A DNA stretch of 64,000 bases from Liolophura sinensis (lineage: Eukaryota > Mollusca > Polyplacophora > Chitonida > Chitonidae). Positions 53,501-64,000 of the stretch are shown piece by piece; the first letter of the stretch is position 1, and each line of letters starts with the position of its first letter. The notes under the pieces are model-generated. The model saw only the letters and a list, made by a program, of their open reading frames with translations, was not told the DNA's origin and made no database searches. The translations under genes and the position numbers were made by a program. The DNA is taken from positions 28,188,547 to 28,252,546 of the forward strand of contig NC_088307.1 in the NCBI RefSeq assembly GCF_032854445.1, written 5' to 3'.

Positions 53501-56500
53501 TAAGCTATAAGAAAGAGTTGTAATTTTGCCTGGTCATCTTCATTGCGATCTCGCCAAGCGTGCTGAAATGATCTCAGACTACTTTGTGTATATTTACCAT
53601 GGTAAATCCCCAACCATTATCCACTGCCCATTTTCACCAGAAAGAAAATATTATTTATTTGACTGGTGTTTTACGCCGCACTCAGTGATATTTCACTTGC
53701 ACGATGGCGGCCACATTGTAGTGGAAGAAAACTGGACCGAGCCTAGGGGAAATCCCGCGACCCTGTTCAAGTTGCTGGAAGACCTTCCCACAAACGGCTG
53801 GAGAGGTAGCCGGTATGAGTTGAAGAAAAATTAAAGCCTCATTTCCTCAAAACATTATATCTAAGATACTCAAAGAATAAAGATACCCAGGATTATAGTC
53901 GGAGGAAACCGGGCAACCGTAAGCACCGTGGAAATCCATGTTGCTGCCAGACCTTTCCACATGACTAATACTAAAAAAGTTTGATATTGTAAGATATGAT
54001 CACAAAACTTACAGTCATATCCACACGATGTCCGTTAATGTCAAGCAGCATGTCCAGTACTCTTCCCACTTGTATATCCCCTGCGAGACTCACTAACAGA
54101 GATGTGGCTCGTTCTAACTCTGAAGACAATACAGTTTCTGGTTACGTTATTTGGACTTATCATCAGAGACTTAGTTTACGTCCTATTATCGGACATAACA
54201 TTTTGAACGTTGCGCTGCACCTGATGCTTTAGGCAATTTTCCGTAAGTCCTCAGTAAGCTCACCTTCAACAAGCAGTAAATGTGTCAAACGTCACAGAGT
54301 GTCAGCAATGCAGCTCTCTGCATTGAACATGTCTTCAGGAACACTTTTTGACTATGTCACTTTGAACAGCTGCCCAACGGTAACTCACCACGGGGAGAAG
54401 TATTCACCTGGCCACAGGTGCCCAGCAGTGACTTACCCCAGGTAGAAGTATTCACATAAACACAAGTGCATAAAACTGACTGAGCCTAGGGAGAAGAATG
54501 CACATAAACACAAGCGCCTAAAGGTGACTGAGCCCAGGGAGAAGAATGCACATAAACACAAGCGCCTAAAGGTGACTGAGCCCAGGGAGAAGAATGCACA
54601 TAAACACAAGCGCCTAAAGGTGACTGAGCCCAGGGAGAAGAATGCACATAAACACAAGCGCCTAAAGGTGACTGAGCCCAGGGAGAAGAATGCACATAAA
54701 CACAAGCGCCCAATAGTGACTGAAACCGGGGAGAAGTATTTACTTGATAGAGACGCCTAACAGTGACTTACCTGGAGGAAGCTATTCAAATGACCACAGA
54801 CGCCCAACAGTTACTGACACCGGGGAGAAGAATTCAGATGACCACACATGCCCAACAGTTACAGACGCCCAACAGTGACTAAAACCTTCAAGGAAAATTC
54901 ACATGATCATATATGCCAACCCCGGAGAGAAGAATTCACCTGACCCCAGACGCCCAACAGTTACTGACCCAGGGGAAAGAATTCCCATGACAACAGACAT
55001 CCTATAGTGACTGGACTCGGAGAGAAGTATTCACATAATCACAGACACCCAACAGTGACTGACACCGGGAAAAGTGTTCACATGACCACAGACGCCCAAC
55101 AGCGACTGACCCAGGGAAAAAGTATTCACATGATCACAGACACCCAACAGTGACTGACCCAGGGGAGAAGTATTCACATGACCACGGACTCCCAACAGTG
55201 ACCCAGCCCAGGGGAGAGGTATTCACATGATCACAGACACCCAACAGTGACTGACCCGGGGGAAAAGTATTCGCATGATCACAGACAACCAACAGTTACT
55301 GACCCCAGTGAGAAGTATTCACCTGACCACGAACACCCAACAGTGACTGACCCCGGGGAGAAGTATTCACATGATCACAGACATCCAACACTGACTGACC
55401 CCGGGGAGAAGTATTCACCTGATCACAGACACCCAAAAGTGACTGACCCCGGGAAAAAGTATTCACATGATGACAGACACCCAAAAGTGACCCAGCCCAG
55501 GGGAGAAGTATTCACATGACCACAGACACCCAACAGTGACTGACACCGGGGAAAAGTATTCGCATGATCACAGACAACCAACAGTTACTGACCCCAGGGA
55601 GAAGTATTCACCTGACCACGGACACCCAACAGTGACTGATCCAGGGGAGAAGTATTCACATGACCACGGACTCCCAACAGTGACGGACGTCTGTGAAGTA
55701 TTTACTAGACTACAGACATCCAGCAGTGACTGACCCAGGGGAAAACTATTTACATGATAACAGACACCCAATAGTGACTTACCCATTGGAAAACTACCCA
55801 TATGATAACAAACACCCAACAGTGATTGACCCCAGGGAGAAGTATTCACATGATAACAGACACCCAACAGTGACTAACTCATTGGAAAATATTTACATGA
55901 TAACAGACACCCAACAGTGACTGACCCTGGGGAGAAGTATTCACATAATAACAGACACCCAACGGTGACTGACCCAGGGGAGATGTATTCACCTTATCAC
56001 AGACACCCAACCGTGACTGACCCCGGGGAGATGTTTCCACATGATCACAGACACCCAACAGTGACTGATCCCGGGGAAAATTATTTACTTGATAACAGAC
56101 ACCCAACAGTGACTGACCCCGGGGAGGATTATTCACCTGATCACAGACACCCAACCGTGACTGACCCAGGGAAGGAGTATTCACCTGATCACAGACACCC
56201 AAAAGTGCCTGCCACAGGGAAAAGTATTTACATGACCACAGACACCCTACAGTATCTGACCGCGGGGAGAAGTATTGACATGATCACAGAAACCCAACAG
56301 TGACTGACCCCGTGGAGAAGTATTCACATGATCACAGATACCCAACAATGACTCACCCAGGGGAGAAGTATTCACCTAATCACAGACACCAAGCAGTGAC
56401 TGACTTAAGGGAAAAGTATCCACATAATCACAGACACCCAACAGTGACTGACCCCGGAGAGAAGTATTTACATGATCACAGACACCCAACGATGACTGAC

Positions 56501-59500
56501 CCAGCGGAAAAGTATTCACATGATCACAGACACCCAACAGTGACTGAACCCGGGGAAAAGTATTCACAGTCACCCAACAGTGACTGATTCCAGGAGAGAA
56601 GTATTCACCTTATCACAGACACCCAACAGTGACTGACCCCGGGGAGATGTATCCACATGATCACAGACACCCAACAGTGACTGACTCTGGGGAGAAGTAT
56701 TCCCCTGATCACAGACACCCAACAGTGACTGACCCCAGGGAGAAGTATTCACATGATCTTAGACACCCAACAGTGACTGACCCAGGAGAGAAATATTTAC
56801 ATGACCACAGACACCGAACAGTGACTGACCGCGGGGAGAAGTATTCACCTGATTACAGACACCCAACAGTGACTGACCCAGGGGAGAAGTATTCACATGA
56901 TCACAGACATCCAACAGTGACTGACCCCGGGGAGAAGTATTCACCTGATCACAGACACCCAAAAGTGACTGACCCCGGGGAAAAGTATTCACATGATGAC
57001 AGACATCCAACAGTGACTGACCCAGGGGAAAAGTATTCATATGATCACAGACACCCAACAGTGATTGACCCATTCGAGAAGTACCCACATGATAACAGAC
57101 ACCCAACAGTGACTGACAACCGGGATTCGCATTTACATAATAACAGATACCCAACAGTGACTGACCCCGGGGAGAAGTATTTACATGACTACAGACATCC
57201 AACAGTGACTAACCCAGGGGAAAAGTATTTACATGATAACAGACACCCAATAGTGACTGACCCATTGGAGAAGTACCCACATGTTCACAGACACCCAACA
57301 GTGACTGACCCAGGGGAAAAGTATTCGCATGATCACAGACAACCAACAGTGACTGGCCCCAGGGAGAAGTATTTACCTGTCCACGGGCACCCAACAGTGA
57401 CTGACCCCTGGGAGAAGTATTTACATGACCACGGACGCCCAACAGTGACTGACCCCAGGGGGAAGTTTTCACTTGATCTCAGACACCCAACATTGACTGA
57501 CGCAGTTAAAAAGTATTCACATGATCACAAACACCCAACGGTGACTGACCCCGGCAAAAAATATTTACCTCATCGCAGTCACCCAACAGCGACTGACACC
57601 GGGGAAAAGTATTCACCTGATTATAGACACCCTATAGTGACTGACCCAGGGGAGATGTATTCACATGACCACAGACACCCAACAGTGAGTGATCCAGGGG
57701 AGAAGTATTCAGATGATCATAGAAGCCCATCAGCGACTGACCCAGGGGAGAAGTATTCACCTGATTACAGACACCTAACAATGACTGATACAGGGGAGAA
57801 TTATTTACAGACATCCAACATTGACTGACCCAGGGGAAAAGTATTCACATGACCACAGACACCCAACAGTGACTGATCCAGGGGAGAAGTATTCACAGAC
57901 ATCCAACAGTGACTGACCCAGGGGAAAAATATTTAAATCACCACAGACACTCAACAGTGACTGACCCAGGGAAAAAGTTTTTTACAGACACCCAACAGTG
58001 ACTGACCCAGGGGAGAAGTATTCACCTGATCATATAAACCCAACTGATCTGACTGATCCAGGGGAGAAGTATTCAGATGATCACAGACGCCCAACCATGA
58101 CTGACTTTAGGGAACGAATTCCCATGACCACAGACACCCAACAGTGACTGACCCCGGGGAAAAGTGTCCACATGATTACAGACACCCAACAGTGACTGAC
58201 CCCAGGAGAGAAGTATTCACACGATCACAGACACCCAACAATGACTGACCCGGGGGAGATGTATCCACATGATCACAGACACCCAACAGTGACTGACCCC
58301 GGGGAGAAGTACTCACCAGATCACAGACACCCAACAGTGACTGACCCAGGGGAAAAGTATCCACATGATTACAGACACCCAACAGTGACTGACCGTGGGG
58401 AAAAGTATTTACATCATCGCCGACACCGAACAGCGACTGACCCCAGGGAGAAGTATTCACCTGATTATAGATACCCAACAATGGCTGACCCAGGGGAGAA
58501 GTATTTACATGACCACAGACACCCAACAGTGACTGATCCCGGGGAGAAGTATCCACATGATCACAGACACCCAACACTGACTGACCCAGGGGAGAAGTAT
58601 TCACCTGATCACATACACCCAACTGATCTGACTGATTCAGGGGAGAAGTATTCACATGATCACGGACGCCCAACCATGACTGACTTTAGGGAAAGAATTC
58701 TCATGACCACAGACACCCAACAGTGACTGATCCCTGGGAGAAGTATCCACATGATAACAGACACCCAACAGTGACTGACCCCGGGGAAAATTATCCACAT
58801 GATTACAGACACCCAACAGTGACTGACCCAGGGGAGAAGTATTCACCTGATCACAGACACCCAACAGTGACTGACCTTAGGGAGAAGTATTCACATGATC
58901 ACAAACACCCAACAGTGACTGACCTTAGGGAGAAGTATTCACCTGATCACAGACACCCAACAGTGACTGACACAGGGGAGGAGTATTTACATGACCACAG
59001 ACACCCAACAGTGACTGACCCCGGGGAAAAGTATTTACATGATCACAGACACCCAACATTGACTGACCCTGGGAAAAAGTATCTACATCATCGCAGTCAC
59101 CCAACAGCGATTGACCCCGGGGAGAAGTATTTACCTGATTATAGACACCCAACAGTTACTGACCCAGGGAAGATGTATTCACATGACCACAGACACCCAA
59201 CAGTGACTGATCCAGGGGAAAGAATTCACAAACACCCAACAGTGACTGATCCAGGGGAGAAGTATTCAGATGATCACAGACGCCCAACCATGACTGACTT
59301 TAGGGAAAGAATTCCCATGACCACAGACACCCAACAGTGACTGACCCCGGGGAAAAGTATCCACATGATCGCAGACACCTAAGAATGTCCTACCCCAGGA
59401 GAGAAGTATTCACACGATCACAGACACCCAACAGTGACTGACCCCAGGGAGAAGTATTCACATGATCTTTGACACCCAACAGTGACTGACCGCGGGGAGA

Positions 59501-62500
59501 AATATTTACATGACCACAGACACCCAACAGTGACTGACCCAGGGGAGAAGTATTCACCTGATCACAGGCGCCCAACAGTGACTGACCCCAGGGAGAAGTA
59601 TTCACATGATAACAGACACCCAACATTGACTGACCCCGTGGAAAATTATTTACATGATAATAGACACCCAACAGTTACTGACCGTATGGAAAAGTATTTA
59701 CATGACAACATACACCCAACAGTGACTGACCCCGGGGAAAAGTATTTACATGATACTGTACCCACATGTTCACAGACACCCAACAGTGACTGATCCAGGG
59801 GAAAAGTATTTACATGATAACAGACACTTAACAGTGACTGACCCAGGGGAAAAGTATTTACATGATAACATACACCCAACAGTGACTGACCCAGGGGAAA
59901 AGTATTTACATGACCACGGAAACCCAACATTGACTGACCCTGGGAGAATTATCTACATGATCACAGATACCCAACTGTGATAGACCCCGGGGTGAAATAT
60001 TCACATGGTGACAGACACCCAACAGTGACTGGCCCCGGGGAGAAGTATTCACCTGATCACAGACACCCAGCAGTTTCTGACCCAGGGGAGAAGTATTTAC
60101 CTGATCGCAGACACCCAACAGTGACTGACCCAGGGGAAAAGTATTCACATGATGACAGACACCCAACAGTGACTGACCCCAGGGAGAAGTATTCTCTTGA
60201 TCACAGACTCCCAACAGTGACTGACCCCAGGGAGAAGTATTCACATGATCTTAGACACCCAACAGTGACTGACCCCGGGGAGAAGTATTTACATGACCAC
60301 AGACACCCAACATTGACTGACCCCGGGGAGAAGTATTTACATGATCACAGACGCCCTGTAGTGTTGTATAGTTCTGCTTTTAGGTTACGACTATCTTCCC
60401 GACCACTTCACGTCTGAAGTCAGCTTGACTCAGGAGTCTACTCGTCGGCAACCTCGCACGACAGTTTGAACGTATGCACAACTGTAGTGAAACTCGGCAA
60501 CGACTTTGTAGCCGTGGTATTGTCTTGGTTTTGTCGTAATCTAATCGTGCAGCTATCTTGATTCGGTCGTAAATATCGACATTGGCCTCTGCTTGTCCTC
60601 ATTAAGTCGTGTTATGTCGTGACCTATAGGTCTGTCATCATTGTCTTCTGAAAGCTAAGGTCTCACCCAGAACATCCTGCGCGCATGTACGTAGCCGTGC
60701 TTCCTCTATATCCCTCCGGTGCTTCTCCGCAGTGGTATTTGTAACACTTTCAGCAGCACTGCAGACAACCTTGCACTCCATACTCTGAGATGCCTTCAAA
60801 TTCTATGTTGTCCAAGCAGACAATGTGATGGTGACAACGTGATTTCTGTCTTAAAACAGTCTTGAACTCTCGTGTTCAATCGTGGAACTTTTGATCGCGG
60901 AATAACCGAGATGGACAACGGTAACTGGGTCGGGAACACGCGGGATGGTCGTAAATAGTTGGGAATATCCGCGATGGGCAACCACAGCTGGCTCGGGATC
61001 ACGCGGGATGGTCGTAAATAGTCGGTAATATAGTCGAGGCCAGTAGCAGAGGGCTTGATGGCATGGAATCTTTTCTTGGTAGCAGTAACCAAATGCTTTA
61101 TTTGTTAGTGAATGTAGGGGAATGGCCAAATTAAGTTGATAAAAGCATATTTAGCTAACTATTTCTAGAACTAACCTTTTCTATGTAATGGTTGCTAAAT
61201 TACGTATTAACTGCTAGGATCTCTTCTTCTTTAGCTAGGATTTTCTTCTTTAACGGTGTGTATATGAACAACAGTAAAACGTCAGAGCATTTACCTTGGT
61301 GCAACACCTTGTCTTGTTCATTGAAGCAGTCGACATTCACATCCCAAAACGGCATGTCTGTTTTTGATAGATTTCTCAGAAGGTCTTCCGGTAATATATT
61401 GTTTAGATGGATTACAGTTTTTCAAAGTAAGACCATATGCTAAAAATCTAGACCCTAATCCTTTAAATTGAACACATCCATTACGGATTCTGTGTTCTCT
61501 AGCATATGCCTTTGGGTGACTTCCGCACCTTGTAGTGATGGTAACAGGATCACAAATTTGTAAAAGAAAAGGCTGTAAAACCAATACACAAAGGTATAAA
61601 ATTAAGATTTTTCTGATGTGGAGAATTGATACAATGAAAAAACAAATCAGCCTTCTTAACGTCCTGCATATTTGTATTACGACTGCATTACGAATGCATT
61701 ATATATGGACATGTTTCCGGATAGTAAAGGATAATAACACTAATCTTTACAAATTAGCGTAAAATCAAAAAATCTAATATAGTCTATTACGTACATAGCA
61801 TTCTTAAATAAATTACAACAATGCATGGTAATTAATACACAAGTGTGGTCAAATGGTCCAGACCTATGGTCGATGGCTTCCATTCAGACCGGATTGATAC
61901 TGATAAATAAAGAAAGCTATATTAAACCTTACCACTTTTGTCAGCCGCCCCATTATTGTCGACATCCACCAGGCTTCCTAGCGTCAGTATGTAGCCTTTG
62001 GCCTCAGCAGTAGTGCGCTCATTTGGCCCAATTCTCCCCAACTTCGTGTCAACATAATGTCCCAGTTCAGACAACGACACCGTACTATCGTTGTCAGCGT
62101 CCAATTCTTGCATAATCACACCGACGAGAGCACCTGCAGGTGACTGAAAAAAAAGCGGATTGATTTATTGATTTGTGAGCAATTGTTGTGATTCAGATAA
62201 TGATGTAATATATGTCAGATTCGCCATGACACAGTCGGAATATCGCGTTACCATGCGCAGGTATGTACCAAGCCAATGAACGCGTTTTACTAATAACGCG
62301 GTAGATCTGAAACATGTAACAGGAACAAAAATGGACGCGTTTTCCTCAAGTTCTTAGCGAAGACCGACCCTGCGAATCCTGAAACCTGATATGTTTGGAC
62401 GTCAGGAAGCATTTCAGTAAATCCATCAACGATGTGTCCGATCGGATGTGACTTTATTTATTTGTTTGATTGGTGTTTTACGACGTGCGCAAGGATATTT

Positions 62501-63004
62501 CACTTGCACAAGAGCGGCCAGTATCATGGAAGCAACACTCGACCATCCGCATGTTGCTGGAAGACCTTCCCTCATACGATGGAAGAGGACACAAGCATGA
62601 TCTGACTTGAACTCAGAGCGACCGCACTGGTAAGAAACTCCTGGGTAATTGTGTCGCGTTAGCGTGCTAAACATCTCAGCCACGGAGTCTCCTATCTATA
62701 TATTGATTTAGGCTCTGCGGCATATTATTCAGTCTTGCAACCCATCCGAGGCTCGTATAATCAAACACATCGGGCAACTTATATTTAACAGCGTCATAAT
62801 ACAGGCCTACATTTCACGTCCGATGTTAGTTTTTTTTTGTCTTAAGATTGTTCTTCATCAAGAAGTCGTATAATAAAACAGACTCTATTGTTATACCTTG
62901 ACCGATTGTCGAGATGACCTGAAAAGGTCTACCATCCTAAAGCCCAGCGCTGCTGGAGACGTGAGAAGAACCGTCAGGACTGCCGTCAAGAAAACCAGCG
63001 TCAT
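50385..63004 (-). CDS. Secreted EF-hand calcium-binding protein, five exons, 242 aa (not identified further)
   Basis: Exons in transcription order are 63004-62897, 62143-61933, 54119-54013, 52881-52710 and 50515-50385, 729 nt with TAA, all GT-AG. The N-terminus MTLVFLTAVLTVLLTSPAALG is a clear signal peptide. The EF-hand loops are DADNDSTVSLSE (51-62), DVDNNGAADKSE (96-107), a degenerate DINGHRVDMTVE (133-144), DTDNDGLLNSDE (155-166) and DEDGDGNLSPEE (189-200). The C-terminus is aromatic and Arg-rich (HPWIFRRVYVYCQVYQ), without a transmembrane or ER-retention signal. Secretion plus Ca2+ binding suits an extracellular or shell/haemolymph role, but that is speculation. I do not recognise the family. 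Four acceptor/donor pairs that restore EF codons across introns make the gene model firm. Confidence 0.88.
50740..52200. repeat. 62-66-bp minisatellite, intron 4 of the EF-hand gene (~22 copies)
   Basis: The unit gttttctggtgacacacgaagaagatcgtgagatattcttactcagatttctatgttcttag has two sub-blocks. Left copies (51060-51350) read catcagtcgttttccggtgacacatgacgggtaatttt; right copies (51560-52180) lack catcag. Homogenisation is block-wise. Confidence 0.92.
52710..52881 (-). CDS. EF-hand gene exon 4: EF4 and most of EF5
   Basis: The acceptor is gtccttgcag. It encodes VEDIAAALQTI, DTDNDGLLNSDE, FRSLKVMSWYVFDQLIQNF and DEDGDGNLSPE, ending in phase 1 at donor gtatat. Both loops are canonical at positions 1, 3, 5, 9 and 12 once the next exon is joined. 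Confidence 0.92.
53043..53150 (+). mobile_element. SINE 3' fragment, EF-hand intron 3
   Basis: atggtcgtggctttctcccc..gtcgcataagtgaaacattcttgagtacggcgtaaaacacgaatcaaataaataaat. Confidence 0.82.
53645..53820 (-). mobile_element. tRNA-headed SINE, 3' two-thirds, reverse, EF-hand intron 3
   Basis: ttatttatttgactggtgttttacgccgcactcagtgatatttcac..gatggcggccacattgtagtgg, then gctggaagaccttcccac. A second reverse scrap lies at 53888-53960 (gattatagtcggaggaaaccggg). Confidence 0.83.
54013..54119 (-). CDS. EF-hand gene exon 3: degenerate EF3
   Basis: The acceptor is ttgtcttcag. It begins AG (completing Glu-12 of EF2), reads LERATSLLVSLAGDIQVGRV, and ends LLDINGHRVDMT at donor gtaagt, phase 0. Loop 3 has His at position 5 and Met at position 9, so Ca2+ binding there is doubtful. 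Confidence 0.85.
54380..60355. repeat. ~6-kb minisatellite of 48-bp units (~124 copies), intron 2 of the EF-hand gene
   Basis: The unit cacagacacccaacagtgactgaccccggggagaagtattcacatgat has period 48. It is open on both strands, as a 16-residue HRHPTVTDPGEKYSHD on plus and an LGVCDHVNTSPRGQSL-type repeat on minus. A sub-block at 54460-54715 has five near-identical divergent units (cataaacacaagcgcctaaaggtgactgagcccagggagaagaatg). Blocks recur over long distance: the ctgactttagggaa..attc variant is near 58105, 58680 and 59295. The longest open frame (399 aa, 56629-57828) lacks independent coding support. Confidence 0.97.
60356..61932. other. EF-hand gene intron 2, right part
   Basis: Mostly unique. 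A two-to-three-copy repeat (cacgcgggatggtcgtaaatagt) lies at 60890-61030. Short open frames here have no recognisable homology. Confidence 0.5.
61933..62143 (-). CDS. EF-hand gene exon 2: EF1 and most of EF2
   Basis: The acceptor is tttttttcag. It encodes LDADNDSTVSLSEL (complete loop 1) and DVDNNGAADKS, lacking only the loop's position 12. It ends in phase 1 (G) at donor gtaagg; the next exon supplies AG, giving the required Glu. Confidence 0.9.
62450..62695 (-). mobile_element. tRNA-headed SINE, full length, reverse, EF-hand intron 1
   Basis: ttatttatttgtttgattggtgttttacgacgtgcgcaaggatatttcac..tggaagaccttccctcatacg, then cagagcgaccgcactggtaagaaactcctgggtaa, and the inverted head cgcgttagcgtgctaaacatctcagccacgga. 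Confidence 0.87.
62897..63004 (-). CDS. EF-hand gene exon 1: signal peptide
   Basis: ATG is at 63004 with context gagcaggATGACG; it encodes 36 residues with a hydrophobic core FLTAVLTVLLTSPAALG and ends VK at donor gtataa. A good acceptor (ttatctttctgccag) ends at 63026 on this strand, 21 bases before the ATG. A non-coding 5' exon further right is therefore likely. Confidence 0.85.
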
Positions 63005-63299
63005 CCTGCTCTTATCGTGTGACTCCTGGCAGAAAGATAACAACACTTTACTTTTCAAAAAAACGTAAATGTCAGACTGGTTTCTCCATGTAAAGACCCA
63101 AGCTACGCAAGTAATGCTACATGAGTAAATGTCCTTATTCAGGCCTAATGGTTTAATTCCACTTAAAATCCAAACAAATGTATGTATAATCAAGTGAAAC
63201 GAGTGAACAAAAAGAAAAAAAAAGAAAAGAAAAAAAAAAAGAACTCCCCCCCGCCGAAAGAAAGAACAAAAACAAAAAAAACAAACAAAAAAATAAAAG

Positions 63300-64000
63300 A
63301 ATGTGTGAATGATGCTTGAATGTGTGAATGACGTCAGAATATCTGAGTGATGCCTGAATATCTGAGTGACGCCTGACTGTCTGAGTGATGGTTGAATGTC
63401 TGAGCGATGCCAGAATGTCCGAGTGATGGTTGAATGTCCGAGTGATGCCAGAATGTCCGAGTGATGGTTGAATGTCCGAGTGATGCCACAATGTCTGAGC
63501 GATGCCAGAATGTCCGAGTGATGGTTGAATGTCCGAGTGATGCCACAATGTCTGAGCGATGCCAGAATGTCCGAGTGATGCCACAATGTCTGAGCGATGC
63601 CAGAATGTCCGAGTGATGGTTGAATGTCCGAGTGATGCCTGACTGTCTGAGTGATGGTTGAATGTCCGAGTGATGCCAGAATGTCCGAGTGATGGTTGAA
63701 TGTCTGAGTGATGGTTGAATGTCCGAGTGATGCCAGAATGTCCGAGTGATGGTTGAATGTCCGAGTGACGCCTGACTGTCTGAGTGATGGTTGAATGTCT
63801 GAGCGATGCCAGAATGTCCGAGTGATGGTTGAATGTCTGAGTGATGGTTGAATGTCCGAGTGACGCCTGACTGTCTGAGTGATGGTTGAATGTCCGAGCG
63901 ATGCCAGAATGTCCGAGTGATGCCAGAATGTCCGAGTGATGGTTGAATGTCTGAGTGATGGTTGAATGTCCGAGTGATGCCAGAATGTCCGAGTGATGGT
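63300..64000. repeat. 19-bp minisatellite arranged in 38-bp dimers, runs off the right edge
   Basis: The units tgaatgtccgagtgatggt and agaatgtccgagtgatgcc alternate; a poly-A/purine tract (63205-63300) borders the array. It lies upstream of the EF-hand gene's first coding exon, in the presumed 5' intron or promoter. Confidence 0.95.

Noticed and set aside
56629-57828. 399-aa open frame with GEKY motifs resembling zinc-finger linkers
   Set aside because: There are no cysteines in the unit and GEKY is a chance read of ggggagaagtat. The opposite strand is open too.

Overview
The window is eukaryotic nuclear DNA, almost certainly from a lophotrochozoan animal and most likely a mollusc. It holds intron-rich genes with GT-AG junctions. 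It also holds many copies of a tRNA-headed SINE whose tail reads gcgtaaaacaccaatcaaataaataaa, a dispersed repeat I associate with molluscs. About a third or more of the window is minisatellite. No prokaryotic, viral or RNA-gene signal was found. The phylum is inferred from repeat style and protein relationships; no search was run.

Three protein genes can be reconstructed exon by exon. (1) Positions 1426-17420, plus strand: the C-terminal ~500 residues of a CCHCR1 (coiled-coil alpha-helical rod protein 1) orthologue in 13 exons, with the 5' part off the left edge. (2) Positions 24215-43510, plus strand: a complete PRDM12 orthologue in six exons (330 aa, PR/SET domain plus three C2H2 fingers), with a 12.6-kb first intron. 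(3) Positions 63004-50385, minus strand: a complete five-exon gene for a 242-aa secreted protein with five EF-hand loops. I cannot name it. PRDM12 and the EF-hand gene face each other tail to tail.

Layout: 1-1255, an 85-bp array carrying an exon-like segment; 1426-17420, CCHCR1 exons separated by arrays of 11, 45, 58, 32, 62, 40, ~19, 61 and 21 bp; 17331-18480, tandem copies of the last CCHCR1 exon; 18.5-24.2 kb, intergenic, with SINEs and a MITE; 24.2-43.5 kb, PRDM12, with a 3.2-kb array of 25-bp units in intron 1 and two abutting arrays filling intron 3; 43.5-50.4 kb, intergenic, with four minisatellites, a CATA microsatellite and SINEs; 50.4-63.0 kb, the EF-hand gene, with a ~6-kb array of 48-bp units in intron 2 and a 62-66-bp array in intron 4; 63.3-64.0 kb, a 19-bp array running off the right edge.

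The most striking pattern is that many of the minisatellites are tandem copies of exon edges. Six arrays sit across, or run into, identified exon boundaries. They multiply a splice donor (CCHCR1 5569 and 12135, PRDM12 38993), an acceptor (CCHCR1 10831) or a terminal exon with or around its stop codon (CCHCR1 17420, PRDM12 43508). A seventh, at the left edge, carries an exon-like segment with a donor. The result is tens of near-identical decoy splice sites beside real ones. The longest open frames in the window (up to 1126 aa) are products of these repeats, not genes.
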